The position numbers and the translations under genes were made by a program. A stretch of 58,096 nt of DNA from NCBI GenBank assembly GCA_934167485.1, contig CAKPKL010000010.1:1-58096 (forward strand), in the 5' to 3' direction. Shown one piece after another: positions 25,650 through 34,794 of the stretch. Numbering within the stretch: the stretch's first letter is position 1; every line of letters starts with the position of its first letter. Source of the stretch: an uncultured Bacilli bacterium. Its GTDB lineage: Bacteria > Bacillota_I > Bacilli_A > RF39 > UBA660. Below the pieces are notes generated by a model. The model saw only the letters and a list, made by a program, of their open reading frames with translations, was not told the origin of the DNA and did not search any database.

Positions 25650-26520
25650 TTTCTAGCCATTCAATTTCAGGTATATTATATCTATTTCGTATGTAAGTAT
25701 ATATAGATTTTAAAAATGTTTCATAGTAAGCATTTTTTTTTGTATATTTTAGCACTTTATCTTCAGTACATTTACCTTGAATTATTTTATCATATATATC
25801 AAAATAATATGATGGATAAAATAATCTTGCTAAAAGAAGTAAACTCTCATTATAACTAAAATCTATACTATTTAATATATTATAAACATTATTTATATCT
25901 AAATTGTTATTTAAATAGTTGATTTTTAAATATTCAGATATATCCCTTACTCTACTATCTATCATTAAATTAATAGGATTATAAAATTTATCTAAAGATT
26001 CTTTATAATTTATTCGTTTATGGCCTATATAACTTTTTATTTGATCGTTATCTACATAATTAAGTATATTGATAGCAAGTTCACTTAGCCCAAGATAATA
26101 GCTAAAGTTTTGTCTTATTATTGGATATTTAAAACCCAGTTGATTTATTTGATATTCATAATAATCATTTTTTTCTTTCCACAAATTTTTCCAATTCATT
26201 TCATATTTATTAAAAACTAGTATGTCATATTCTAATATATCATCAATATTTAGCGCTCTTTTAGAAATCAAATCTTTTTTTATCAAAACATATGGCATAT
26301 TCTCGTAATATGTAATAATCGAATTATCTTTATTTACAATTACTTCATGACAATATTTATATGTTTTAACCAGTGCATATGTTTTATAAAATAAATTGAT
26401 ATCACTTTCAAGTGGTAAAAATTCATAATAATTATTATTGCTCTTAAAAACAAAATAGTTATCTATCTTTTTAAATTCATCTATTAATATATTGTAATAA
26501 TAGTTAATTAGATTCTTCAT
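25636..26520 (-). CDS. yutH: YutH/CotS-like spore coat kinase-fold protein
   Basis: 294 residues of a diverged aminoglycoside-phosphotransferase-like fold. Recognisable YutH features include NWKNLWKEKNDYYEYQINQLGFKYPIIRQNFSYYLGLSELAINIL and the C-terminal LLARLFYPSYYFDIYDKIIQGKCTE. The glycine-rich loop and the HxDxxxxN catalytic loop of active kinases are not visible, so it may be a pseudokinase coat component. The match is from memory of the family and is not strong, but linkage to a NifU-like gene, as for yutH-yutI in Bacillus, adds weight. Confidence 0.6.
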   Translation of the reverse strand: MKNLINYYYNILIDEFKKIDNYFVFKSNNNYYEFLPLESDINLFYKTYALVKTYKYCHEVIVNKDNSIITYYENMPYVLIKKDLISKRALNIDDILEYDILVFNKYEMNWKNLWKEKNDYYEYQINQLGFKYPIIRQNFSYYLGLSELAINILNYVDNDQIKSYIGHKRINYKESLDKFYNPINLMIDSRVRDISEYLKINYLNNNLDINNVYNILNSIDFSYNESLLLLARLFYPSYYFDIYDKIIQGKCTEDKVLKYTKKNAYYETFLKSIYTYIRNRYNIPEIEWLETKVY

Positions 26521-26546
26521 AGTTTTTTCCTCTATTAATTTTATGT

Positions 26547-26575
26547 AAAAAAAATAGAATAAATTAATTATTCTA
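26547..26575 (-). terminator. Terminator
   Basis: Minus strand TAGAATAA/TTATTCTA with AT-rich 5-nt loop and eight T. Ends the transcript of the next gene upstream; its stop codon overlaps the stem. Confidence 0.88.
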
Positions 26576-27287
26576 CTAATTTTTTTATTGAATTTAATTT
26601 TTCTGTTAATTCATCTATTTTAGATTGTAAACTCTTATTTTTTTCTTGTTCCTCAAAGAAACTAGTTCTGTAATCAATTACAACATCATTTTGAACCGTT
26701 TGAGCTGGTTCTACTGGTTGTACCTGCTCCACATTTGTTAATGGTATAGAATCTCCGTTATTTGTAACATCAGCCTCTACCACAGGGGCAATTGGAGCTG
26801 GAGTTGGTACAGGTGCGACTGGAACAACTGGTTCCAATGGCATTGAAGCTATAGATGGAACAACTTCCTCATTTTTTTTCTCTTCAACAGTTATTCCAAA
26901 AGATTCTGCTACTAGTGTTGGTTTTAATCTAAATACTTTCTTACCTACAATTTTTAAATTTACCAACATTGTCAAAGGTAAATACTGTATTTTAGGGCTT
27001 GATACTTTATTCTTTTTATCTGATATAATTTCAGTTATAGAACTTTGTACATTAGCCCATTCTTGTGGATCAGTTATTTCTACACCAACCATATTTCCTG
27101 TTTCTACTATACCAGTTGTGGAATTTGCAGTCTCCTTACCAACTTGGCAAACATATAAAATTACATATCCATTTTCGTCTAATTCTTTTGTAGTATATAT
27201 GAAATAATACTTAGAATTAAATATATAAAAAATACTAGGTACTTCTTGCTCTACTCCATTCTCTAAAAATATCTTTACACTATCCAT
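26568..27287 (-). CDS. Uncharacterised protein with proline-rich linker and coiled-coil end
   Basis: 239 residues. The N-terminal 125 residues form a beta-rich domain (VKIFLENGVEQEVPSIFYIF, YYFIYTTKELDENGYVILYVCQVG) with a faint likeness to DUF1292. A Pro/Val/Ala linker of about 60 residues (VVPVAPVPTPAPIAPVV) follows, then a short coiled coil (EEQEKNKSLQSKIDELTEKLNSIKKLVE). No signal peptide, so probably cytoplasmic. Family unknown to me. Single-gene transcript with clear SD and terminator. Confidence 0.65.
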   Translation of the reverse strand: MDSVKIFLENGVEQEVPSIFYIFNSKYYFIYTTKELDENGYVILYVCQVGKETANSTTGIVETGNMVGVEITDPQEWANVQSSITEIISDKKNKVSSPKIQYLPLTMLVNLKIVGKKVFRLKPTLVAESFGITVEEKKNEEVVPSIASMPLEPVVPVAPVPTPAPIAPVVEADVTNNGDSIPLTNVEQVQPVEPAQTVQNDVVIDYRTSFFEEQEKNKSLQSKIDELTEKLNSIKKLVE

Positions 27288-27343
27288 TATATCACCCTTT
27301 ATTCTAGAATAATTATAATCTATTATGAAAAAAAAATCAATAG

Positions 27344-27371
27344 AAAAATGATGTTAATAATAAACATCATT
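27344..27371 (-). terminator. Terminator of the ecf-truA operon
   Basis: Minus strand AATGATGTT/AACATCATT stem, 7-nt loop, short T-run. The truA stop lies in the hairpin. Confidence 0.7.
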
Positions 27372-28100
27372 CAAATAAAGTCCACATGCTGGAGCACATA
27401 TCCCTGCTTTAGTTCTATCTTGAGCCTTTAATATATCTATTACATCTTCACTTTTGTACTTACCTTCGCCTACTTCTATTAATAATCCTACAATATTTCT
27501 TACCATGTATCTCATAAAGCCAGTACCTAAAATAGATATTGTAATCTCATTTACATCTTTAACATCCCTATTAAGTGATGTCTGAACTATTGTCCTTACA
27601 TAATCTGTTATTTCTTTATCAGGATCTGATTTTACACAAGATTTAAAATTATGAGTACCCTCTATATATTTAAGTGCTCTTTCCATTTCTGGTATATCTA
27701 ATTTTTTATTATATTGATAAACATAATCCTTCTCTATAGGATTGTAATGGCCCATATTAATTTTATATATATATTCCTTAGCTTTTACATTGAATCTTGC
27801 ATGAAAGTCATCAGAGACTTCATATATCCCTTTTATATATATACTATCTGGTATTAAACTATTTAATCCTTGCCTTAGTTTAGAACAAGTAATATTGGTA
27901 TCCATATCAAAATGAGCTCTTTGATTATAGGCATGAACTCCTGCATCGGTTCTTCCCGATGCCACTAAAGAAACTGCATTACCAGAGTTAATTTGCTTTA
28001 AAGCTTTCTCTATTTCACCCTGAATAGTTTTACATCTAGGTTGTTTTTGATAACCATTATATTTTGATCCATCATATGAAAAAGTCATAAAATATCTCAC
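27354..28100 (-). CDS. truA: tRNA pseudouridine synthase A
   Basis: 248 residues. The catalytic aspartate is in ASGRTDAGVHA (about 47-57); other family blocks are YDGSKYNGYQKQP near the start and FMRYMVRNIVGLLIEVG near 200. It modifies U38-U40 in tRNA anticodon stems. The start is GTG, overlapping the ecfT stop in GTGA, so the genes are translationally coupled. The order ecfA1-ecfA2-ecfT-truA is the classical Bacillus arrangement. Confidence 0.95.
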   Translation of the reverse strand: MRYFMTFSYDGSKYNGYQKQPRCKTIQGEIEKALKQINSGNAVSLVASGRTDAGVHAYNQRAHFDMDTNITCSKLRQGLNSLIPDSIYIKGIYEVSDDFHARFNVKAKEYIYKINMGHYNPIEKDYVYQYNKKLDIPEMERALKYIEGTHNFKSCVKSDPDKEITDYVRTIVQTSLNRDVKDVNEITISILGTGFMRYMVRNIVGLLIEVGEGKYKSEDVIDILKAQDRTKAGICAPACGLYLNDVYY

Positions 28101-28765
28101 AAAATCACTTCCTTAACCAAAACACTTATAAACATACATATAGATATTATTAAAGTTAAAATAGATATAAAATTAATTGGCTCTAAATGTGTTGTATAAT
28201 GGTTTAACACCAAACTCATATCCTTTTCCTTTATTTTGTTTGTGCAAAATAGAATTCTAGGAAACAAATAGTATTTAATATTGTATCTATTAACAAATTT
28301 TTTACTTTGCATACATTTAATATCTTCTTTCGAATATATTAAATACTTTATAAAACATAAATATATGCTAATATTATATGATAATTTTTTTGTATCAAAC
28401 TTCTTTAATGGTCTTAGTATTCCATATATACCACTATCTAAGGTACTAAAATTAAGTTTAAATGCAAAAGAACGTATTAAAAGTGTAATTAAAACTAATT
28501 TATAGGAAAACAATATCACTCCTATTATATTTCTATAAATAATTATATATATTAATGTCCAAAATAACAAGCAACATAATATATTTTTTATGAATTGTAC
28601 ATAAGGTTTTACACCATATCCTAAATTTATTAAAATAATTAAGGTTAATATACTTATAAATATAATTAAATAGATAGATTTAGCTACTAAAATAGTAAAA
28701 ATTAATATTAGTAAAGAGATAATTTTTATAGATGGTGTAACATCTTTAAATACTCTATTTAACAC
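28097..28765 (-). CDS. ecfT: ECF transporter transmembrane subunit, diverged
   Basis: 222 residues with about five hydrophobic segments and a charged cytoplasmic region at about 150-200. Position between ecfA2 and truA and the CbiQ-like layout identify it. The two coupling helices of EcfT normally carry Ala-Arg-Gly type motifs that contact the ATPases. Here the corresponding stretches read MQSKKFVNRYNIK and DMSLVLNHYTTH, without the motif. Start GTG overlaps the ecfA2 end by 11 nt. Its divergence parallels that of the ATPases. Confidence 0.8.
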   Translation of the reverse strand: MLNRVFKDVTPSIKIISLLILIFTILVAKSIYLIIFISILTLIILINLGYGVKPYVQFIKNILCCLLFWTLIYIIIYRNIIGVILFSYKLVLITLLIRSFAFKLNFSTLDSGIYGILRPLKKFDTKKLSYNISIYLCFIKYLIYSKEDIKCMQSKKFVNRYNIKYYLFPRILFCTNKIKEKDMSLVLNHYTTHLEPINFISILTLIISICMFISVLVKEVIL

Positions 28766-29555
28766 TTCTATAAATATCCTTTATTAAATCATTTATATTA
28801 TCTCTATTACTTAATTTTACACCTTTTAGTTCTAATACCTTCTTTTGAAATTTAATTATATTTGGTATTTCAAAATCTATCTTATTCATTAACTTTTCAT
28901 TACCTAAAACATTATATTTATTATCTTTAATAAGTATTTTTTTGTTATCTAATATAGCAACATCATCTGATGCTTGTAATACAAAATCACTATTATTTGA
29001 AGTTATTATAATTATTTTATCTTTTCTTTTTTCTTTTCTTATTAATTTTATTAAATTTTGTATACACTTATTATCTAAATACATAGTTGGATTATCTAGT
29101 AATATAATTTTAGAATTCTTTAAAAAAGTATAAACAAGTGCAACTTTTTGCTTTTCGCTTGTACTAATCTCCATATAATTTTTTCTTAAAATGTCGTTTT
29201 TTAAATTAAATGTATATAAAAGATCTTCTAAAATCTCAAAATTAGTACTATCTTGTCCATATTTTAAATCTTCTAGTATATTTATATTAAATAGTTCTTT
29301 ATAACTGTTAGAACTCAAATATGATATATTTTTCCTAAAAGTATTTATTGCTTCTTTAGTACTATTTTTATTGATTTTTAAATCATCAATTCTTAATTCC
29401 TCATCTCCTAGCAAATTACCAGCAATTACACTCAAAAGCAAACTTTTACCTATTGAATTCTCACCTATTATACTTGTAACACTATTGCTTGATACATTAA
29501 AATTTAAGTTTGAAAATAAATTATTATATTCTAAACCATTTATCTTTAATTCCAT
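28755..29555 (-). CDS. ecfA2: ECF transporter ATPase-like subunit A2, catalytic motifs degenerate
   Basis: 266 residues, full length for EcfA, no frameshift. Walker A is kept (GENSIGKS, 31-38). The Q-loop glutamine is missing (ISYLSSNS at 77-84), the signature reads ISTSE instead of LSGGQ (130-134), the Walker B glutamate is Asn (LLDNPT, N155), and the switch histidine is replaced (TSNNSD, 185-190). It should bind ATP but is unlikely to hydrolyse it normally. SD GGTGAATAA lies within ecfA1, overlapping it by 10 nt. Confidence 0.85.
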   Translation of the reverse strand: MELKINGLEYNNLFSNLNFNVSSNSVTSIIGENSIGKSLLLSVIAGNLLGDEELRIDDLKINKNSTKEAINTFRKNISYLSSNSYKELFNINILEDLKYGQDSTNFEILEDLLYTFNLKNDILRKNYMEISTSEKQKVALVYTFLKNSKIILLDNPTMYLDNKCIQNLIKLIRKEKRKDKIIIITSNNSDFVLQASDDVAILDNKKILIKDNKYNVLGNEKLMNKIDFEIPNIIKFQKKVLELKGVKLSNRDNINDLIKDIYRSVK

Positions 29556-30322
29556 AACTTATTCACCAACTTATCTATATCCAACTCTTCTTTATCTAAT
29601 AATTCATACGATCTTAACTTGCTAGATAAATCCATAACAAATGGGCTTTTTAAATTGTATTTAGCAAGCACTTTACTATTATCTATAATCATTTTGTTAG
29701 GTACTTGTTCTACTTTACCATTTTTAATTAATAAAACACTATCGCACAATAATATATCCTCTTCATTATTTGTAACCATTAGTATAGTTATTTTTGACTT
29801 CTTTAAATATGAAATAAGTTTTTCTTTATGATTAGTATCTAAATCATCTAAAGCGATATCTAATATTAATAATTTGGGATTACTAGAAAGTACTATTGAT
29901 ATTTTAGATAATGTTTGTTCTGATGATGAAAATGTTGTACTATCCTTAGAAAGAATATTACTTATTCCAAGTTTTCTTGTAACTTCATAGGCTTTACTTC
30001 TAGCATCTAGATTAGAATATCCTAAATTGTTTAAATAAAAAATAATATTTGATAAAAGCGTACCTGAATCAAAAAAAGTAATATCCGTAACAAAACCTAT
30101 ATTTTTTCTAACACTTGAAATTGTAGTATCTGCAAGTAAGATATTATCAAAATAAATACTGCCACTATATTCAAGAATATTAAAAATACTTTTACATAAT
30201 GTACTTTTGCCACTACTATTTTTACCCATTAATATATTAAAAGAATTTTCTTCTAAAGAAAAAGAAACATCATTAAGTATTTTTTTATAATTTAAATTTT
30301 CAACTTTCAATATAGATTTCAC
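29546..30322 (-). CDS. ecfA1: ECF transporter ATPase-like subunit A1, catalytic motifs degenerate
   Basis: 258 residues. Walker A intact (GKNSSGKST, 33-41). The Q-loop reads IGFVTDIT without Gln, the signature is FSSSEQ (131-136), Walker B ends LLILDI with Ile in place of the catalytic Glu (I156), and the switch His position reads VTNNEE. An ATPase pair normally needs at least one active site; here both partners are altered in the same ways. Start GTG, with GGTGATATT upstream. First gene of the operon. Confidence 0.85.
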   Translation of the reverse strand: MKSILKVENLNYKKILNDVSFSLEENSFNILMGKNSSGKSTLCKSIFNILEYSGSIYFDNILLADTTISSVRKNIGFVTDITFFDSGTLLSNIIFYLNNLGYSNLDARSKAYEVTRKLGISNILSKDSTTFSSSEQTLSKISIVLSSNPKLLILDIALDDLDTNHKEKLISYLKKSKITILMVTNNEEDILLCDSVLLIKNGKVEQVPNKMIIDNSKVLAKYNLKSPFVMDLSSKLRSYELLDKEELDIDKLVNKLWN

Positions 30323-30418
30323 AATATCACCAGTTAATTATTATAGTATATATTGTTTTTAAAGTAAAGGAAAATAATATTTTTTTAAATATTGGAAATA
30401 ATAAAATAGGTGAATATT

Positions 30419-31888
30419 ATGGTATTAGATAAAGATATTGAAAAAGTTTTTAAAACTATTAAAAATAAATATGGAAATAGTAGTGATATTGTAACACGTA
30501 TAATAGAAAAAAATAATAAGAAAATAGGGTATGTATATTTAGAAAGTGTAAGTAGTGACGACAAAATAAGTAACTTTTTAAATAAATCAATAGTTAATTT
30601 AGAAAAAAATAAATTATTTACAAGTTTGTATACTACAATTAATAATAGTATATTTAATAGTAATCTTAAAAGTTGTAATACGTATGAAGAATTATTTCGT
30701 TACCTATCAAGTGGTTTTACTGCTATTATAACAAATGATAAAAATAAAGCTATTGTAGTTGAAACTAAAGCTTGTCTTGATAGAGGCGTATCTGAGTCAT
30801 CAAGTGAAACTATTGTTAGAGGTCCTAAAGATAGTTTTACTGAAAATCATAGTACAAATTTAGGTTTAATTAGAAAAAGAATAAAAGATGAAAATCTTTG
30901 GTATGAGGATGTTTTAGTTGGAAGAAGAACTAAAACAAAAGTTACAGTAGCATATATAAAAGACATTGTGGAAGATTATAAGATTAATATTATATTAGAT
31001 AAATTAAACAATATAGATATAGATGGTATTTTAGATAGTGGTTATATTAGAGAATTAATAGAAGGTAATGAAAAAACTATTTTTCCTAAAGTAATCAGTA
31101 GTGAGAGACCAGATCTTGCATGTACATCACTTTTAAATGGAAAAATAGTTATACTAGTAGAAAATACACCTTTCGTATTAATATTACCTGCACTTCTTAC
31201 AGATTTTATACATTCACCTGAAGATAATTATCAAAAGCCTGTTAATGTTTCATTTAGTAGAATAGTTCGTACTATATGCTTTTTTCTTTCTTTAATAACG
31301 CCTGCTTTATACATAGCCCTTATGACATTCAATCAAGAAATAATACCTGATCAATTATTAATATCTCTTGCCATACAAAGAGAAGGAGTTCCTTTCCCCA
31401 CTGTTATTGAAGTGCTAATATTTATGATTACTTTTGATGTTTTAAGAGAAGCAGATATCCATTCCCCTAGTTTTTCTGGTAGTGCGATGAATGTTGTGGG
31501 TGCATTAATACTTGGTGATGCCGCTGTTGCTGCTGGAGTTGTATCACCTATTGTAATAATAATTGTGGCAACCACTTCTATTTCAGAACTAGTATTCTAT
31601 GATATAGATATAATTGATGGTATTAGAGAATGGCGATTTATATTTGTAGTCGCTTCTACATTTTTAGGTATCATTGGTTTTACTGCTATATTTATAATTT
31701 TTATTGCTAAAATGTGTAGTATTGAATGTCTAGGAACACCTTATCTTACTCCTTTTAGTCCACTTAATATTAAAGGACTTAAAGATAGTATTATTAGAGT
31801 ATCAAGAAAAAAATTAAAAACAAGACCATCATATTTGACAAAAAACACTGTAAGGATGAGTGATAATTATGAAAAAAATAATAATTAG
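30419..31888 (+). CDS. gerKA: Spore germination receptor subunit A (GerA family)
   Basis: 489 residues from ATG 30419, 5 nt behind AGGTGA. The N-terminal soluble domain (about 1-235) contains CLDRGVSESSSETIVRGPKDSFTENHSTNLGLIRKRI, the most conserved GerA-family block. Then NTPFVLILPALLTDF and about five membrane helices, including the conserved READIHSPSFSGSAMNVVGALILGDAAVAAGVVSP. It is the A subunit of an inner-membrane nutrient receptor of the spore. Overlaps the next gene by 20 nt. Confidence 0.95.
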   Translation: MVLDKDIEKVFKTIKNKYGNSSDIVTRIIEKNNKKIGYVYLESVSSDDKISNFLNKSIVNLEKNKLFTSLYTTINNSIFNSNLKSCNTYEELFRYLSSGFTAIITNDKNKAIVVETKACLDRGVSESSSETIVRGPKDSFTENHSTNLGLIRKRIKDENLWYEDVLVGRRTKTKVTVAYIKDIVEDYKINIILDKLNNIDIDGILDSGYIRELIEGNEKTIFPKVISSERPDLACTSLLNGKIVILVENTPFVLILPALLTDFIHSPEDNYQKPVNVSFSRIVRTICFFLSLITPALYIALMTFNQEIIPDQLLISLAIQREGVPFPTVIEVLIFMITFDVLREADIHSPSFSGSAMNVVGALILGDAAVAAGVVSPIVIIIVATTSISELVFYDIDIIDGIREWRFIFVVASTFLGIIGFTAIFIIFIAKMCSIECLGTPYLTPFSPLNIKGLKDSIIRVSRKKLKTRPSYLTKNTVRMSDNYEKNNN

Positions 31889-33059
31889 TCTTATTTTATT
31901 ATTTTGTTTGACAGGTTGCTGGAATTATAAAGAATTAAACGATTATTCAATAATATCTGGAATTGCAATTGATAAATCTGATGATGAATATGAAGTTAGT
32001 ATATTAATTTCTAATTCATCCAAAACAAGTTCAAGTGAAACAAGCTCTAAGCCAAATGTTGTAGTTTATACGGGACGTGGGGACTCAATAGTAGCTGCTA
32101 CTAAAGATATAGGGCTAATTTCGCCAAAAGAATTATATTTTGGTTCTTTTTCAATAGTAGTATTATCAGAAGAAATTGCAAAAGATGGTATTAGTGAACC
32201 TTTAGATTTTTTTCTAAGATATTCAAATATGGGTAAAAATTTCTATATAGTTATAGCTAAAGATTGTAAAGCTAAAGATACATTAAAAGTAATGACACCA
32301 CTTACTAATTTTCCATCTCAAAATATTTCAGATAACCTAAGTTCTACAACAAAACTACAAGGTATCATAGCTAAAACTAATTTTAATGACATACTTTCTA
32401 TAGTATTAAGAAACGGTGTGAACCCTGTAATTAATACTATTGAAATAAAAGGAAGTGTTAAAGATGGTGAGAAAAAAGAAAATTTAGAACACAGTGAACC
32501 AGAAGCATATACTAAACTTGGAACAATAGCAATATTTAAAGGTGATAAATTAGTTGATTTTACTAATCATAAAGAAAGTTTAGGAATTAATATTATTAAT
32601 AACAGAATAGATGAAATGTATCTAAAAGTGGAAAACAATGATGGATATATAATAGCTGATACAACATATTTTAAGTCAAGTCGAACATCTACATTAAAAA
32701 ATGATAAACCAATTATGAACTTAAATTTTAAAGGTGAAGCTAGAATAATAGAAGTAAATGGTAAATTTGATCTAGAAAACCCTAAAGAAATAAGTTATTT
32801 AGAAAGTAAAGCGTGTAAAGAAATTAAAAAGTTTGCAAATAAAGCTATTAAAAAATCAATAGAAAATAAAACAGATATATTTGGATTTGGATTAGATTTT
32901 TATAGAGAATACCCTAATTATTTTAATAAAGTTAAAAAAGAATGGGATAATAATTTAGAAGATATTAAAGTAAATATGAAATGTAATATAACATTTAAAA
33001 ACAAAATGACTGCAAAGAATAGTTTGGAGGAAATTTATGATAAAGAAAAAATTAACTAA
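31869..33059 (+). CDS. gerKC: Spore germination lipoprotein, Ger(x)C family
   Basis: 396 residues from ATG 31869. Lipoprotein signal with LTGCWN (Cys about 17; W after the Cys is typical), then KELNDYSIISGIAIDKSDDEYEVSI and a C-terminal GFGLDFYREYPNYFNKVKKEWD that matches the third GerC domain. It is the C subunit of the germinant receptor, lipid-anchored outside the inner membrane. Start choice: AAGGATGAGTGAT precedes this ATG. Its end overlaps the gerB gene by 23 nt. Confidence 0.94.
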   Translation: MKKIIISLILLFCLTGCWNYKELNDYSIISGIAIDKSDDEYEVSILISNSSKTSSSETSSKPNVVVYTGRGDSIVAATKDIGLISPKELYFGSFSIVVLSEEIAKDGISEPLDFFLRYSNMGKNFYIVIAKDCKAKDTLKVMTPLTNFPSQNISDNLSSTTKLQGIIAKTNFNDILSIVLRNGVNPVINTIEIKGSVKDGEKKENLEHSEPEAYTKLGTIAIFKGDKLVDFTNHKESLGINIINNRIDEMYLKVENNDGYIIADTTYFKSSRTSTLKNDKPIMNLNFKGEARIIEVNGKFDLENPKEISYLESKACKEIKKFANKAIKKSIENKTDIFGFGLDFYREYPNYFNKVKKEWDNNLEDIKVNMKCNITFKNKMTAKNSLEEIYDKEKIN

Positions 33060-34125
33060 CTTTGAATATGGTACACTTAGTTTCTTTATGACAAGAGCTT
33101 TCTTAATTAGAGGTACATTTGATTGTTTAATAAATGCATTAAGACAAGATAGTTGGATTGCACCCATATTAAGTATAATACCTGCTATAGCATACATACT
33201 TATAATTAATTATATTTCTAAATACAAAGAAAACTTAACTATAGCAGAAAAATTAAAAACTTTATTTTCAAAAAAAATAAGTATATTATTAATATCCATA
33301 ATATCCCTATTCGCACTTACTCTAGCTATACTAAATCTATTTAATATAAGTATATTTATACAAAGTCAATTTTTATCTAAAACTCCAGTGTATTCTATAG
33401 CTATAACATTTGCTATAGTAGCTATATATGTACTTTCAAAAGGTATTAAAACAATCACAAGAACAAGTGTGATACTATTTTATTTAAGTATAATACTTTA
33501 TATAATTATCTTTATAGGTTTAATTCCCAATTTAAATTTAGAAAACTTAAAACCGATCCTAAATTCAAAACCAACAGAATATCTAACAGCTATCAATTCC
33601 TTTTTTGCTTATAATACAATAGTAATATTTCCACTATTATCAATACCAAATAATAATATTGAAAAGCCAAAAATAAAAAAAACATTAATGCTATCTTATA
33701 TACTTAGCGCTTTAACTATATTAGGTATAATATTTACAACAATAACAATATTTGGTTATGAATTAGCAGAACTATTTGAATATCCAATATTTCATACATT
33801 AAAATATATATCAATAATTGGTGTTACATCAAGAGTAGAAAGTATATTAGTTATGCAACTGTTATTTGATATATTTATGTCACTTGTAATTGTTACATAT
33901 TTTATAGCAGATAACACAAGTTCAATATTAAACATTAAAAATAAAAACATTTTGTACTATATTTTATTTATTATATCAATAATAGGAGCTATATTACTTT
34001 CATTTAAAACTACTTTACTTGATGAAGTAGTACTTAAAATATTACCTATTATAACTACAATATTTACATTAACTCTAATAACTGTTATTTGTATTAAAAT
34101 AAAAAAAGAAAAAAATCATGTTTAA
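33037..34125 (+). CDS. gerKB: Spore germination permease-like subunit B (GerAB family)
   Basis: 362 residues, ten hydrophobic helices of the amino acid/polyamine transporter-like fold used by the B subunit for germinant binding. N-terminal LTNFEYGTLSFFMTRAFLI and DSWIAPILS are family blocks. Strong SD GGAGGAAATTT. The A-C-B order is that of gerK-type operons; the ligand cannot be predicted. Confidence 0.93.
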   Translation: MIKKKLTNFEYGTLSFFMTRAFLIRGTFDCLINALRQDSWIAPILSIIPAIAYILIINYISKYKENLTIAEKLKTLFSKKISILLISIISLFALTLAILNLFNISIFIQSQFLSKTPVYSIAITFAIVAIYVLSKGIKTITRTSVILFYLSIILYIIIFIGLIPNLNLENLKPILNSKPTEYLTAINSFFAYNTIVIFPLLSIPNNNIEKPKIKKTLMLSYILSALTILGIIFTTITIFGYELAELFEYPIFHTLKYISIIGVTSRVESILVMQLLFDIFMSLVIVTYFIADNTSSILNIKNKNILYYILFIISIIGAILLSFKTTLLDEVVLKILPIITTIFTLTLITVICIKIKKEKNHV

Positions 34126-34136
34126 TGATTTTTTTA
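34111..34136 (+). terminator. Terminator of the germination operon
   Basis: AAAAATCAT/ATGATTTTT stem with 5-nt loop and T tail. The gerB stop lies in the hairpin. Confidence 0.85.
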
Positions 34137-34152
34137 AATACTTACTTTCATA

Positions 34153-34677
34153 TCATATATCTATACGCATAAAATGATTTTTTTCTATCTCTTCAATACT
34201 AATATTCAGTTTTTTTAATTTATCAAATTTCTTTTTATCTGAAATTAATACACCTTTTATTAAATCATATTGTCTTTGATAATTAACGCCTAATTCTTCA
34301 AGCGTATTATCCAACATTTTAATAGCTTCACTTTTGTATAATTTTTATTATTCTTTCTAGAAAAGCATTTTGAAGGATTCATATAGAGTACTCTAACCAT
34401 ATCCATCACTCTTTTCTCAAGCGCAGTGAGAGTTGCTCTTGACATTATTATTAACCATCTTCTAGTAACAAAATCTTCATACTTTGTCGGATATACTATT
34501 AGCCATATTTATTAAATCCGCTTGTAGACAGGCCATTCTATCAATTGGTTGTTGATATATTCTGGCCCATCTAGCAGATAACTTAGAGGCCAAATTCATA
34601 ATTTCTTTTTGTAATTCTAAAGCATTATCTACATAATCTAATCCACTTGGTTTTCTTTTAAATTTTGGTATACTCAT
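34153..34677 (-). pseudogene. DGR accessory protein (Avd-like four-helix bundle), two frameshifts
   Basis: The ribosome-binding site GGAGGGA and ATG at 34675-34677 begin a frame MSIPKFKRKPSGLDYVDNAL...MANSIS that stops at 34477 after about 66 codons. Shifting by +1 near 34487 restores PTKYEDFVTRRWLIIMSRAT...MNPSKCFSRKNNKNYT, and a second shift (one A lost from an A-run near 34340) restores KSEAIKMLDNTLEELGVNYQRQYDLIKG...MRIDI and a stop at 34153. The spliced product, about 170 residues of helices, opens with the MSIPKxKRxxS motif I associate with the accessory (Avd-like) proteins beside DGR variable genes. This accounts for the otherwise gene-free stretch 34126-34476. Confidence 0.75.
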
Positions 34678-34730
34678 ATTTCCCTCCAAAAATTTTTTTC
34701 TATATTTTTTTAAAAAAATATTATTATTTT

Positions 34731-34794
34731 AAAAACATTCGTATCGTCCTCACTCTCGTTCGGAGCTCATCTACCAAATGTTTTTAATCGATAC
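34731..34794 (-). other. Structured spacer downstream of the variable region
   Basis: Two inverted-repeat pairs overlap in crossing order: AAAAACATT (34731-34739) with AATGTTTTT (34777-34785), and GTATCG (34741-34746) with CGATAC (34789-34794). They could form alternative hairpins or an H-type pseudoknot. The 30-nt middle part (TCCTCACTCTCGTTCGGAGC) is much richer in G+C than the surroundings. DGR target genes often have a hairpin just after the variable region that aids retrohoming. Confidence 0.6.

Noticed and set aside
28097..30322. ecf genes as ordinary decaying pseudogenes
   Set aside because: All three frames are full length with overlapping, coupled starts and intact Walker A, which neutral decay would not preserve.
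34741..34776. GC-rich spacer on the minus strand beginning TGGTAGATGAGC as a possible template repeat for the variable region
   Set aside because: Aligned to the VR start (TGGTGGTTTCG) it differs at many non-adenine positions, so it cannot be the template; kept as a structured spacer.
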